The position numbers and the translations under genes are program-made. Of a stretch of DNA of 64,000 nucleotides, positions 16,211 through 23,964 are shown piece after piece; within the stretch, counting starts at the first letter, position 1, and every line of letters starts with the position of its first letter. The notes beneath the pieces were generated by a model. That model worked only from the letters and a program-made list of their open reading frames with translations. It was not told the origin of the DNA and ran no database searches. Origin of the DNA: Streptomyces hokutonensis (lineage in GTDB: Bacteria > Actinomycetota > Actinomycetes > Streptomycetales > Streptomycetaceae); NCBI RefSeq assembly GCF_000376565.1, contig NZ_BARG01000044.1:1-64000 (forward strand), given 5' to 3'.

Positions 16211-17218
16211 GTGGCACTGATTCCTCCGATCCAGCCGATGCTCGCCGAAGCACGACGGCAGATGCCTCCGGACGGGGCACTGCCAGGACAAATGATCACG
16301 GAGGCTAAGGCGGACGGCTTCCGGGCCATCCTCTTCGCACGTCCCGGCCTGGTCATGCTCCAGTCCCGCCAGGGCTCCGATCTGACCAGCGCCTTCCCCG
16401 ACATCGCCGCTGCAGCCACCCGCCTCGGCGAGGACCTCGTGCTCGACGGGGAACTCGTCGTTCCGCATGAGGGACGCCTGCACTTCGGCGAACTCCAGCG
16501 TCGTGCCCACCGCCGGGGCCCGAGTGCCGTCCGGGCTGCGGCTGAACGTCCCGCCTACCTGATCGTGTTCGACGTCCTGCAGACCGGGACGACCGAACTG
16601 CTCACCCGCCCCTACCGCGAGCGGCGCGCGGTCCTGGAGGGCCTCTTCGCCCGCGAGGCGCTCACCGCCCCGTTCACCCTCTGCCCTTCTACCGCCAACC
16701 GGGCGACCGCCTTGGACTGGCTGGACCCGGCCTGGGGCGCCGCCGGTATCGAGGGGGTCGTTGTGAAAGGTGCCTCGCAGCTCTACCTGCCGGGCAGAAG
16801 GGCGTGGATCAAGGTGCGCGCCCGGGTTACGTCCGAAGCGGTGATCGGCGCTGTCGCCGGCAGCCTGACGAGTCCGCTCACCCTCCTGCTGGGCCGCTAC
16901 GACCACTCCGGCGCTTTGCAGCTGGTTGCCCGCACCACTCCGCTGAACACCACCGCCCGCCGCGACCTGGCCCAGCAGTTGACCCCGGCGGGCTCCCAAC
17001 ATCCTTGGATCGGACGGCACTTCAACTCCGGGTGGGGGACCCACACCGAGCTGGAATACCGTCCGGTCCGGCCGGACCTGGTTGCCGAGTTCATTGCCGA
17101 CACCGCCGTCGACGCAGGCCGCTACCGACACCCGGTCCGCTTCGTACGGCTGCGCGAGGACCTCGCACCTGACGACCTACCGCCGTTCGGCGCGGGCGAG
17201 CCGACTTCCGGCGGGTGA
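16211..17218 (+). CDS. ATP-dependent DNA ligase
   Basis: 335 residues. Nucleotidyltransferase motifs in order: motif I EAKADGFR with the adenylated Lys33, motif III-like LDGELVV (about 75), motif IV IEGVVVKG (about 186), motif V WIKVRAR (about 200), followed by an OB-fold domain (AVIGAVAGSLTSPLTLLLGR...). It would seal nicks using ATP, resembling the LigC-type/LigD ligase-domain proteins of actinobacteria. Size fits stand-alone LigC enzymes. No Ku or LigD polymerase genes are nearby. The GTG start lacks a strong ribosome site. Confidence 0.85.
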   Translation: MALIPPIQPMLAEARRQMPPDGALPGQMITEAKADGFRAILFARPGLVMLQSRQGSDLTSAFPDIAAAATRLGEDLVLDGELVVPHEGRLHFGELQRRAHRRGPSAVRAAAERPAYLIVFDVLQTGTTELLTRPYRERRAVLEGLFAREALTAPFTLCPSTANRATALDWLDPAWGAAGIEGVVVKGASQLYLPGRRAWIKVRARVTSEAVIGAVAGSLTSPLTLLLGRYDHSGALQLVARTTPLNTTARRDLAQQLTPAGSQHPWIGRHFNSGWGTHTELEYRPVRPDLVAEFIADTAVDAGRYRHPVRFVRLREDLAPDDLPPFGAGEPTSGG

Positions 17219-17341
17219 GGGCAGGGCCCCGGGTCGACTAAAAGATCTTGACCTTGTTGTTAAGAAGTGAGCCTGCCGGTGTCTATGAGGAGTTGAAGGA
17301 CGAGTCCACCTCTAGCCCAACCCCCTTGAGGTTCCGCGCAG

Positions 17342-17647
17342 ATGATCCAGCAGATCCCCGAGTACGTCTCGCTCGCCTCCAACCTGTTCTCACTGCTGAG
17401 GACGGTGGCGGCTCACCCTCGTACGGTGGCGCTGAGACGGCGGTTCTCACGCGGAAAGGCTCTGGAGACGACACCGCCGGCCGGTACGGCCCCGGATACC
17501 GCTCTCCAGATCCTCCGGCATCTCCCGGTCGGGGCGATCGCACAGTACGAGGCCCCGGACGGAAGCAAACTGACGGTCTGGTGGACACCGCCTCGGCCCG
17601 AGGACGCTGCGCAGGACGACGGCCTGGGAGAGTACCGGCTGTGGTGA
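17342..17647 (+). CDS. small hypothetical protein of sigma/NTPase operon
   Basis: 101 residues, ATG after TTGAGG. A hydrophobic helix-like N-terminus (YVSLASNLFSLLRTVAA), an Arg-rich stretch, and a small C-terminal segment (PVGAIAQYEAPDGSKLTVWWTPP). The stop overlaps the GTG of the sigma-factor gene. Its start-of-operon position and coupling suggest a sensor, an anti-sigma-like partner or an effector-adaptor; no known domain is recognised. Confidence 0.6.
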   Translation: MIQQIPEYVSLASNLFSLLRTVAAHPRTVALRRRFSRGKALETTPPAGTAPDTALQILRHLPVGAIAQYEAPDGSKLTVWWTPPRPEDAAQDDGLGEYRLW

Positions 17648-18312
17648 GTACCGAGGACGGCCAGGCACTCGACGACAAAGTCCCCCTGGATCTGTACGCC
17701 CTGGACGAAGATCAGTTTCAGGAGGTTCGACGCAAGATCATCGCGAGCCTCTCGGGCTTCTCCCGGCTGAGCCCGGCTACTCGTGCGGAGATCGTCGATG
17801 ACGCGTTCTACTCCGTCCTGAAGTGCGGGCAGCTGGACCCCGACCGCGAGCCTCTGGCCTACATCAAGGCGACCGCCCGGCGATTGGCGGTGAAGGTCTC
17901 TCAGAGGCAGGCCCGGGAGTCGCTCACCGATGATCAGCCGACGCTGGAGCAGGCGCTGGAGAGTGCCTCCCTGCGCGCGCGGCCCCGAGAGCCGGATCCG
18001 TCCGATGGGCCGGTACCGGAACAAGGCGCGACGCGAGATCCGCTGTGGGGACCGACGGAGGACGAGGAGCTGCTGGACGGGATTCACGCCGCGATCGATT
18101 CGATCGGAGCCGAACAGTGCCGCGCTGTCACACAGCTTCGGGCTCAGGACATCGACTCCGCTGAGGTCGCCACGGCCCTGGGGATCACGAGGAACCAGGT
18201 CTACCAGCAGTGGTCCCGCGGGCAGCAGAAGGTCCGGGAGGCGCCCGAGATCCGCGACCGGACGAGGGCGGGGCATGCGATCACACAGCCCGATGCCCAC
18301 AAGGAACGGTGA
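17644..18312 (+). CDS. RNA polymerase sigma-70-like (ECF-type) factor
   Basis: 222 residues, GTG in a GTGA overlap. A region-2-like segment (VRRKIIASLSGFSRLS, IVDDAFYSVLKCGQL, EPLAYIKATARRLAVK) is followed by an acidic linker and a region-4-like HTH (LLDGIHAAIDSIGAEQCRAV, DSAEVATALGITRNQVYQQW). Domain order and spacing match extracytoplasmic-function sigma factors, with a longer linker than usual. It would redirect RNA polymerase, perhaps to its own operon. No recognisable anti-sigma gene; the flanking small protein and NTPase are candidate regulators. Confidence 0.75.
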   Translation: MSTEDGQALDDKVPLDLYALDEDQFQEVRRKIIASLSGFSRLSPATRAEIVDDAFYSVLKCGQLDPDREPLAYIKATARRLAVKVSQRQARESLTDDQPTLEQALESASLRARPREPDPSDGPVPEQGATRDPLWGPTEDEELLDGIHAAIDSIGAEQCRAVTQLRAQDIDSAEVATALGITRNQVYQQWSRGQQKVREAPEIRDRTRAGHAITQPDAHKER

Positions 18313-18316
18313 CACG

Positions 18317-19969
18317 ATGATTCTCAACTCGTTCTTGATCAAGAAGTGGGCGACGGCGTCGGGCGAGGAGGACGACCGGATGAACGCGACTTCCCCTGCA
18401 GGGCGCTTCCTGGCACGGCTGGAGGGACCGTACGACTTCTGGGACCGACCGGACGGTGACTGGGGGGCTGTACCGGCAACCGGCTGTGGTGATGACGGCC
18501 ATGAGGTCCGGAGCGACGCCAACAGCGCCTATCGGATCGGCACGAAAGCCCTGCGCCGTGGCGAACTCGCCACCGCCCGAGCCGCATTCGCCGTCGCGAT
18601 GGATGAACAGCATCCCGGCGCTGCATTCCGCATGGCTGTCACCGAACTGTTTCTGGGGCAGCACCGCCAGGAACGCCTCATGCTCACCGTGGCCTGCGGC
18701 TCGGGCAAGACCGCAGCCTTCGTCTGGCTCATCATGAACCACCTTGCCACGGCTGCTCGGTGGGGCCACGAAGACGCCCGGCGTCTGATCAGCCGCATCC
18801 AGCCGCCGGAAGGCCGGAGCCCGATCCAGGACAATGCCCCGACGTGGTCAGGCGACTGGGCAGAGTGCTTCCTCTCGCCTGAGCGCGGGCCGTACGAGGC
18901 ACAAGACCATGAGTTCTACCCCGACGTCTGCGAGTACCTGGAATCGTTGCTGCCCGCTGCAGATTCACCGGCAGGCAGCAACGTGGGCAGCGGTGCTCAA
19001 GAACAGCAGGCAAGCCCACCCGCGTTGCCACACGGGCTAGTACTCATCGGGAATCACGGAGACGAGACTCCTTCTCTCCTGTACTACCCAAGCCGGGCCG
19101 ACATCGCCCCCCTGGCCGCGTGGGGCGGAACGGACACAACCATCCATCTCCTCACTGGCCTCGGAGGGCAGGGGAAAACCAGGCTCATCTATGAGTTGCT
19201 TTCGCATCTAATGCAACCGCGTGCGACGCAGAGCAGATTTGAAAGGCCCGAGCTTCCTGATCTAGGTTTGGCGGATTGTGCCGTAATTCTAGACCCCGAT
19301 CCAACAGCATCCTACAGGGAGTTGTCCACGTTCGCTTTGGAATCCTGCCGTCTCCGTCATTCCCGGGAGGCCGACGCAATTAGAAATGTGACCGTGCCCC
19401 CGGCGAATATCGAACCGTGGGCCGACGTAATGTCATCGTGGACGCGAACGGCACGGGACGTCTGGCCGGTGCCGTTCACACTGAGGGCCGCCAAGGTCAT
19501 TGAAACCATTTCCTACGGCGAGACGCACGAAGTCGCCTGGCAAAGCCTTGCGGACAGGCCCCGCGCCGCCTGCTCCCGCTGCCGGAACATCGATGGTCGA
19601 GGGCCAGAAGCACTACCGTACGGTGGCTCCAGTGACGCTGCTGGTGAAATCGCCTTCAATGCCACCAGACTTGCCGGCGTCAGTATCGGCGAAATTGGAC
19701 AGAGTCTCCTAGTGTTCGAATTTCCTTCTCGATGCCATGAAGCGCCAACAGAGAGGTTCAGCCAGACCTGCGCCGAGCGTGTCGACTCACGTCATCTAGA
19801 CACGTTTGTTTCCGAGTGCACGGAGTGTGGGCCGAGACTGGCTGGTGCAAGCTTCGGAATTTACGTCACCCGTGTAAGCGCGGAACCGCCGGGCGCGGAC
19901 CCGCTATCTTCACCAGATCCCGTGGGCTCACTCGCCGGTGCTTTGTTCGAGGCGGAGGAGAATGCCTGA
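18317..19969 (+). CDS. P-loop NTPase with TPR-like and Cys-rich regions (STAND-like)
   Basis: 550 residues; ATG 4 bases after the sigma stop with AAGGA upstream. Residues about 70-160 are TPR/Sel1-like helices (AYRIGTKALRRGELATARAA...). At about 275-290 lies a Walker A motif, LLTGLGGQGKTRLIYEL, of the style of STAND NTPases, with a hydrophobic-Asp strand (CAVILDPDP). STAND proteins normally have more than 150 residues of NTPase core; here the sequence soon becomes atypical, with CxxC pairs (CSRC, CTEC) that could bind zinc. GC content falls from about 19140 on. A truncated or rearranged STAND-type signalling protein is my reading. Confidence 0.6.
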   Translation: MILNSFLIKKWATASGEEDDRMNATSPAGRFLARLEGPYDFWDRPDGDWGAVPATGCGDDGHEVRSDANSAYRIGTKALRRGELATARAAFAVAMDEQHPGAAFRMAVTELFLGQHRQERLMLTVACGSGKTAAFVWLIMNHLATAARWGHEDARRLISRIQPPEGRSPIQDNAPTWSGDWAECFLSPERGPYEAQDHEFYPDVCEYLESLLPAADSPAGSNVGSGAQEQQASPPALPHGLVLIGNHGDETPSLLYYPSRADIAPLAAWGGTDTTIHLLTGLGGQGKTRLIYELLSHLMQPRATQSRFERPELPDLGLADCAVILDPDPTASYRELSTFALESCRLRHSREADAIRNVTVPPANIEPWADVMSSWTRTARDVWPVPFTLRAAKVIETISYGETHEVAWQSLADRPRAACSRCRNIDGRGPEALPYGGSSDAAGEIAFNATRLAGVSIGEIGQSLLVFEFPSRCHEAPTERFSQTCAERVDSRHLDTFVSECTECGPRLAGASFGIYVTRVSAEPPGADPLSSPDPVGSLAGALFEAEENA

Positions 19970-20305
19970 TTGGGACCTCCGCGGCTACCTTGATCGGTTC
20001 GACTGTTAGTGTTCCTGACCCGTGTTGGGCGTCCGCCGGCTGCCACCCGGTTTGCTAAGGAACTTGCAGGCTCCTCGGAGCCTGGTGCGGAGGCGGCGCG
20101 GCGTGAAGCGGATGTCGAGCCGTACGCCGAGGGCTCCGAGCGGCCCAGAAACTCGGGTAGCTGGGGATCGGCAAGGACCCCCAACTACCCGACCACAGGA
20201 ACAGAGATTCAGTCAGCTGGCGGACTGGCGAGCGTCGTTTCCATGAAGGCGCGGACGGATGTCAGCGACCTCGGCCGCGGTCACCCGGGTCGCTGACCAG
20301 CGGTG
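19970..20305. other. intergenic, no gene seen
   Basis: Frames here are short and lack coding bias. The stretch lies between the NTPase stop and the first 17-bp repeat array. A short inverted element (TAGCTGGGGATC... region near 20160) is not convincing. It may be the eroded end of the sigma/NTPase module. Confidence 0.4.
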
Positions 20306-20428
20306 ATCAAACTTCGGTGTCACGAACTGGCGGTTGGTCAAAGTTCACTGTCAACCGCTCAAACTTCAGTGACAGAGGACAACTATCGCTGGACGTCAAA
20401 ACAGCTGTGACCGTCAGCGGTAGTTGGC
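20306..20428. repeat. 17-bp motif array I
   Basis: Four + strand copies of a degenerate 17-bp motif, consensus nTCAAmnTTCnsTGnCA, at 20306, 20337, 20358 and 20378 (spacing 31, 21, 20), and one inverted copy at 20412-20428. The block 20342-20412 aligns with 23160-23232, including a shared TCAnAACAGC edge. Two-helical-turn spacing implies cooperative protein binding. The arrangement resembles the multiple terminal repeats of IS21-family elements. Confidence 0.7.
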
Positions 20429-20474
20429 TGTTGGCAGGGGCGAGACCAGCGGTGACTGCGCTGTGTTCAATGGC

Positions 20475-22029
20475 AGTTGGCCATTTTGCTCAGAGATGGT
20501 TGGCCACTGCGGTCTCGGTTTCGGCGCCGAAGATCGTGTCTCGTTCCGCCGCCGCGATCCCTTTGATGGTCGTCACCCTCACTGCCCGCCGCCCGGCCGG
20601 AGCGTAGTGACCGTCCGGGGGCGAGACTGAGAGTGCTGACTTGTGAGCGGTGAGGAATGCCGTCAGTTGGCGAGGCTGAAGTCGCTGCCGACCGGTGCGG
20701 CGATCTTGTCGACGCCGGTCAGGGCGGTGAGTGTGGTGACCGGGGTGCTGCTCTCGGTGGTGGTGCCGTTGCCGAGTTGGCCGGAGCTGTTGGCGCCCCA
20801 GGAGCGGACCGTGTTGTCGCTGAGCAGGACCATGGTGTGTTCTCGGCCGCCGGCCACCAACTGGACGCCGGTCAGGGCTGGGACCGGGACCGGTGTGATG
20901 CGGTAGTCGGTGGTGCCGTCGCCGAGTTGGCCCGAGGTGTTCTGGCCCCAGGTCTTGAGACGGTTGTCGGCGCCGGTGACCGCGATGCTGTGGTTGCAGC
21001 CGGCGGCGATCTGCGAGACGCCGTTGGTCCAGATGCCCTGGGTGTCGACCGGGGTTGACCGGTTGATCGTGCTGTTGTCGCCGAGCTGGCCGGTGGCGTT
21101 GTAGCCCCACGCCTTCACGGCGTTGTCGCTGCCCGGGCGGCCGACGAGGGCGAGGTTGTGGTTGCAGCCGGCCGCGATCCGGGTGACTCCCGTCAGGCTC
21201 TGGACCGGGGAGGGGACGTTACGACTGGCCGAAGTCCCGTCGCCGAGCTGGCCGTTGATGTTGTAGCCCCAGGCCCACACCGTGCCGTCCTCGCGCAGGG
21301 CGAGGCTGTGGTTGAGGCCCGCCGCGATCGCGACGACCTTGTTGAGGCCCTCGACCCGGACCGGGACGCTGCTGTCGGAGTTGGTGCCGTTGCCGAGCTG
21401 GCCGTAGTTGTTGCGGCCCCAGGCCACCACGGTCTGGTCGGCCAGCAGGGCCAGGCTGTGCGCTCCGCCTGCGGCGATGTCGGTGGCGTTCGAGAGGTTG
21501 ACGACCTGGCCGGGGGCGTTGTGCGAGAACACCGAGCCGTCACCGAGCTGGCCCGAGCCGTTGGCGCCCCAGGACTGCACGGTCCGGTCGGTCAGCAGAG
21601 CTAGCCCGTGCCCGTTGGTCGGACCGCCCCCACCGGCGGCGATCTTCACCACCTCGGCGCTGGTCAGCCCGAGCACGGTCGTCGCGGTGGTCCGGAAGTC
21701 GGTCCAGGTGCCGTCACCGAGCTGACCGGAACGGTTGTTGCCCCACGACTTCAGCCGCTTCTCCTGCTTCGCCCGGGCATGCGGCGCACCGGGAGCAGTT
21801 GCATGAGCGGTGATCGGGACGAGTACGACGGCGAGCGAGCAGAGCGCGGCAGCAAGCCTGCGACCTGTACGGGAGAGGTGCACCAACGATTCCTTCCGAA
21901 GATCACGAACATCGCGTGATCTTCGTAGCGGTCCCGACAGTCACCGCGCGTGCGACTTGACTCCCGTTCACCCAGTCAGCGGACTAGTCGCACGACTCGG
22001 TGGCCAACTAACGCTGACAATGGCCAACT
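20475..22029. mobile_element. putative cargo cassette A carrying RCC1-repeat gene
   Basis: An imperfect inverted repeat brackets the RCC1 gene. Left arm 20475-20507 contains AGTTGGCCATT and GTTGGCCAC separated by 13 bases; right arm 22000-22029 contains their complements GTGGCCAAC and AATGGCCAACT separated by 10. No transposase or recombinase lies inside. The right arm abuts the left arm of cassette B. Interpreted as a non-autonomous element; boundaries approximate. Confidence 0.45.
20663..21886 (-). CDS. secreted RCC1-repeat (beta-propeller) protein
   Basis: 407 residues with a signal peptide (residues 1-30, hydrophobic core ALCSLAVVLVPITAHA). The mature part is seven RCC1/Alpha-tubulin-suppressor-like repeats of about 52 residues, each with SWGxNxxGQLGDGT and xxIAAGxxHSLAL motifs, predicting a seven-bladed beta-propeller. 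Extracellular actinobacterial RCC1 proteins have no assigned role; the fold is a protein-binding platform. GC and codon use fit Streptomyces. It is the only gene in cassette A and is transcribed toward array I. Confidence 0.85.
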   Translation of the reverse strand: MVHLSRTGRRLAAALCSLAVVLVPITAHATAPGAPHARAKQEKRLKSWGNNRSGQLGDGTWTDFRTTATTVLGLTSAEVVKIAAGGGGPTNGHGLALLTDRTVQSWGANGSGQLGDGSVFSHNAPGQVVNLSNATDIAAGGAHSLALLADQTVVAWGRNNYGQLGNGTNSDSSVPVRVEGLNKVVAIAAGLNHSLALREDGTVWAWGYNINGQLGDGTSASRNVPSPVQSLTGVTRIAAGCNHNLALVGRPGSDNAVKAWGYNATGQLGDNSTINRSTPVDTQGIWTNGVSQIAAGCNHSIAVTGADNRLKTWGQNTSGQLGDGTTDYRITPVPVPALTGVQLVAGGREHTMVLLSDNTVRSWGANSSGQLGNGTTTESSTPVTTLTALTGVDKIAAPVGSDFSLAN

Positions 22030-22079
22030 ACTGACCCCTCGCAGCGAAGGTTGAGCATTCTCATCGAACATTGAGCGCC
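22003..22079. repeat. 17-bp motif array II at cassette A/B junction
   Basis: Two + copies (22003-22019; 22023-22038, shortened) and two - copies (22039-22055, 22059-22075) of the 17-bp motif, start-to-start spacing 20, 16 and 20 bp. The + copies belong to the right arm of cassette A, the - copies to the left arm of cassette B, so the two elements appear fused back to back. Confidence 0.65.
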
Positions 22080-23202
22080 TCCTCGGGGGCCTAGAAGCAA
22101 CGCGTCCCGAGTGCGCTCCAGCGGTCCCGGTCAGAGGCCGATCGGACCGTGGCCACGCAGATGAGGGTCGTCGATGCTCAAACCGTCCGACTCGTCCACG
22201 AGGCGCATTTTCTTGATCACCGTTTCGCCCCCGCCCGGGAAGTCCGCGAGTGCCACGTAAAAGCCGATCGCCGGCACATCGGGCACCGATTTCTCGGCGG
22301 GCGCCCTCACTACCCATTGTCCGATCACCGGCGGAGGGGGTGGGACAGCGGCGCACGCGAAGTGTCGCACCGAGTCGGCCAGCGCCTGCAGGCGGTCCAC
22401 ATGGATGTGGTGCACGGCCTCGCCGACGACACGGGTCGCGTCGTCGGCGAGGGCCAGGAAAGTCGGGTGCAGGATGTACTTGCCCAGCTTGACCGCCGCC
22501 TCCCACGCCTCGTCGCCGCGGGCCAGGTCGGTGAAGACGGCGGCGGTCCAGCCCTCGGGTGAGGCGTAGGGGAGCATCAGCCGCCCGAGAACGTCGAAGG
22601 CGCCGGCCGTCTGGCGCTCCCCAAGATGCGGTACCTCGGCCTGACCCGCCAGACCGAGGTCAGCCTCTGTCCATCGGTGTGCCAGCGCATGCACGGCGAG
22701 TTGGAGAGAGGTGCAAACGAATGCGCTCTGCCTTGCGGCCCCGACCGGTGGGTGGGCTGGCCGGTCATGGCCCAACATCGCCTGTGTCTGTCCGGCCAGG
22801 ACGCTGAGAGCCCCGGTCCGCCGATCCGGGTCTGGCGGGTCCCGCCGCAACTCCCGGGCCGCGCTGCGGGCGGCCCTCAGCACCCCGCGAGCCAACTGGT
22901 CGAAGTGCTTAAGCGAAGTGGCGGCCCTGTGACTGGGGCCCCTATGGTCGTCGGCGTCCATATTGTTCCCCCTCCCCAGCCGGACCGACAGCACGAGTGG
23001 CACGATCGGGTAAGGCCGGTAGGCCCAGGATGCCCTGCTTGATGTCGTTGTTCCATATGCAGTAGTTGCGCACCTGTCAACGCCACCACCAGCAGTGCTG
23101 AAACGGCGGGCAGAACCTCACCGGCTGGCACCGCTTCGACACTGCGCAATCCGGCACTCAACCTTCGGTGAGAATCGCTCAACGTTCACTGCAACGGGTC
23201 AA
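22031..23202. mobile_element. putative cargo cassette B carrying one hypothetical gene
   Basis: Terminal inverted repeats of about 50 bp at 22031-22079 and 23153-23202; by hand alignment about 41 of 50 positions match with one gap. Shared blocks include TGACCC, GTTGAGC, ATTCTCA and TTGAG. The 1.17-kb interval contains only the gene at 22131-22961 and no transposase. A non-autonomous IS21-like or other trans-mobilised element is inferred. Confidence 0.5.
22131..22961 (-). CDS. hypothetical protein in cassette B
   Basis: 276 residues from an ATG preceded by GGGGAGGGGG; the frame is open further upstream. Mostly helical: ARGVLRAARSAARELRRD, a central FVCTSLQLAVHALAHRW region, VVGEAVHHIHVDRLQALADSV, then a strand-rich C-terminus (GQWVVRAP, AIGFYVALADFPGGGETVIKKM). 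No motif, signal peptide or membrane segment recognised. Codon bias supports a real gene. It is the sole cargo of the bracketed element. Confidence 0.6.
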   Translation of the reverse strand: MDADDHRGPSHRAATSLKHFDQLARGVLRAARSAARELRRDPPDPDRRTGALSVLAGQTQAMLGHDRPAHPPVGAARQSAFVCTSLQLAVHALAHRWTEADLGLAGQAEVPHLGERQTAGAFDVLGRLMLPYASPEGWTAAVFTDLARGDEAWEAAVKLGKYILHPTFLALADDATRVVGEAVHHIHVDRLQALADSVRHFACAAVPPPPPVIGQWVVRAPAEKSVPDVPAIGFYVALADFPGGGETVIKKMRLVDESDGLSIDDPHLRGHGPIGL

Positions 23203-23232
23203 CTACCGGTGACAGTCACAACAGCGTGGCAG
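23153..23232. repeat. 17-bp motif array III
   Basis: Three + copies at 23157-23173, 23178-23194 and 23198-23214, spaced 21 and 20 bp, followed by GTCACAACAGCG. Homologous to 20342-20412. It forms the right arm of cassette B and ends about 25 bp before the imuA' start, so it also sits in the mutasome promoter region. Confidence 0.65.
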
Positions 23233-23256
23233 CCGCGACTTGAATCATTCGAACTG

Positions 23257-23964
23257 ATGACCGAATATCGAGTCATGAGTGCAAGACCGGTGGCGAGCGA
23301 GCGGGCAGATGAGCGTGTTGCCGAGGTGGTGTACGGGGCGTCGATCGGCGGTTTGCTGCCTGAGGGGCGTATCCGTCCCGGAACCGCGGTGAGCGCGGGC
23401 GGTGACATGCCCCTGCTTCTGGCACTCGCCGCCGAGGCGTCCGTCGGCACGGCCGGTTGGGCGGCAGTCGGCCTGCCGCAGATGGGTGCACTCGCGGCCA
23501 AGTCCGTCGGGCTGGATCTGGCGAGCGGTCTGTGGGTCGACGAGCCCGGACGTCAGTGGGCGCAGGTGGTGGCCACCTTGGCCGAGGTGGTCCCGGTCGT
23601 CCTGGTGGGACAGCTCGGTACGGTGCCCGGCCAGATCGCCCGTCGGCTGGCTGCCGTGCTGCGGCGCAGCGGGTCGGTGTTGTTGGCCGCCGGGTCGTGG
23701 GATGGCGCCGAGGTCCGGATGAACGTGGTGTCCGCGGCGTGGGAGGGGGTCAGCGAGGGGCATGGCCTGTTGCGCGGGCGGCGGGTACGGGTAGCGGCTG
23801 TTGGGCGCGGCGCGTCTGCGGTTCCGCGATACGCGGACATGTGGCTGCCCGGCCCCGACGGCAGAGTCGCTCCCTTGCCAACTGGTGCTGCCGTACCGGA
23901 CGGTCCCGAGACCGTGTCCGATGTCCAACTCGGGGGGCGGCCGGTACTGCGCGTGGTGGGGTGA
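23257..23964 (+). CDS. imuA': ImuA'-like accessory mutasome protein
   Basis: 235 residues, start ATG 23257 (ATG 23275 is an alternative). Matches the RecA-like ImuA' layout: GRIRPGTAVSAGGDMPLLLALAAEAS, a hydrophobic WAAVGLPQMGALAAKSVGLDL, WAQVVATLAEVVPVVLVG and LRRSGSVLLAAGSW segments, without a canonical Walker A. ImuA' bridges ImuB and DnaE2 in mutagenic repair. It overlaps imuB (GTGA). The region around 23249 (TCGAAC then GACCGA after four bases) is a weak LexA-box-like match; in mycobacteria this operon is SOS-controlled. Confidence 0.75.
   Translation: MTEYRVMSARPVASERADERVAEVVYGASIGGLLPEGRIRPGTAVSAGGDMPLLLALAAEASVGTAGWAAVGLPQMGALAAKSVGLDLASGLWVDEPGRQWAQVVATLAEVVPVVLVGQLGTVPGQIARRLAAVLRRSGSVLLAAGSWDGAEVRMNVVSAAWEGVSEGHGLLRGRRVRVAAVGRGASAVPRYADMWLPGPDGRVAPLPTGAAVPDGPETVSDVQLGGRPVLRVVG

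Noticed and set aside
18680..18720. First P-loop-like string ACGSGKT in the NTPase protein
   Set aside because: It lies within TPR/Sel1-like helices, lacks the leading Gly and preceding strand; likely coincidence. The later GLGGQGKT is the real candidate.
20160..20200. Short inverted repeat after the NTPase gene
   Set aside because: Arms too short and imperfect to call a terminator.
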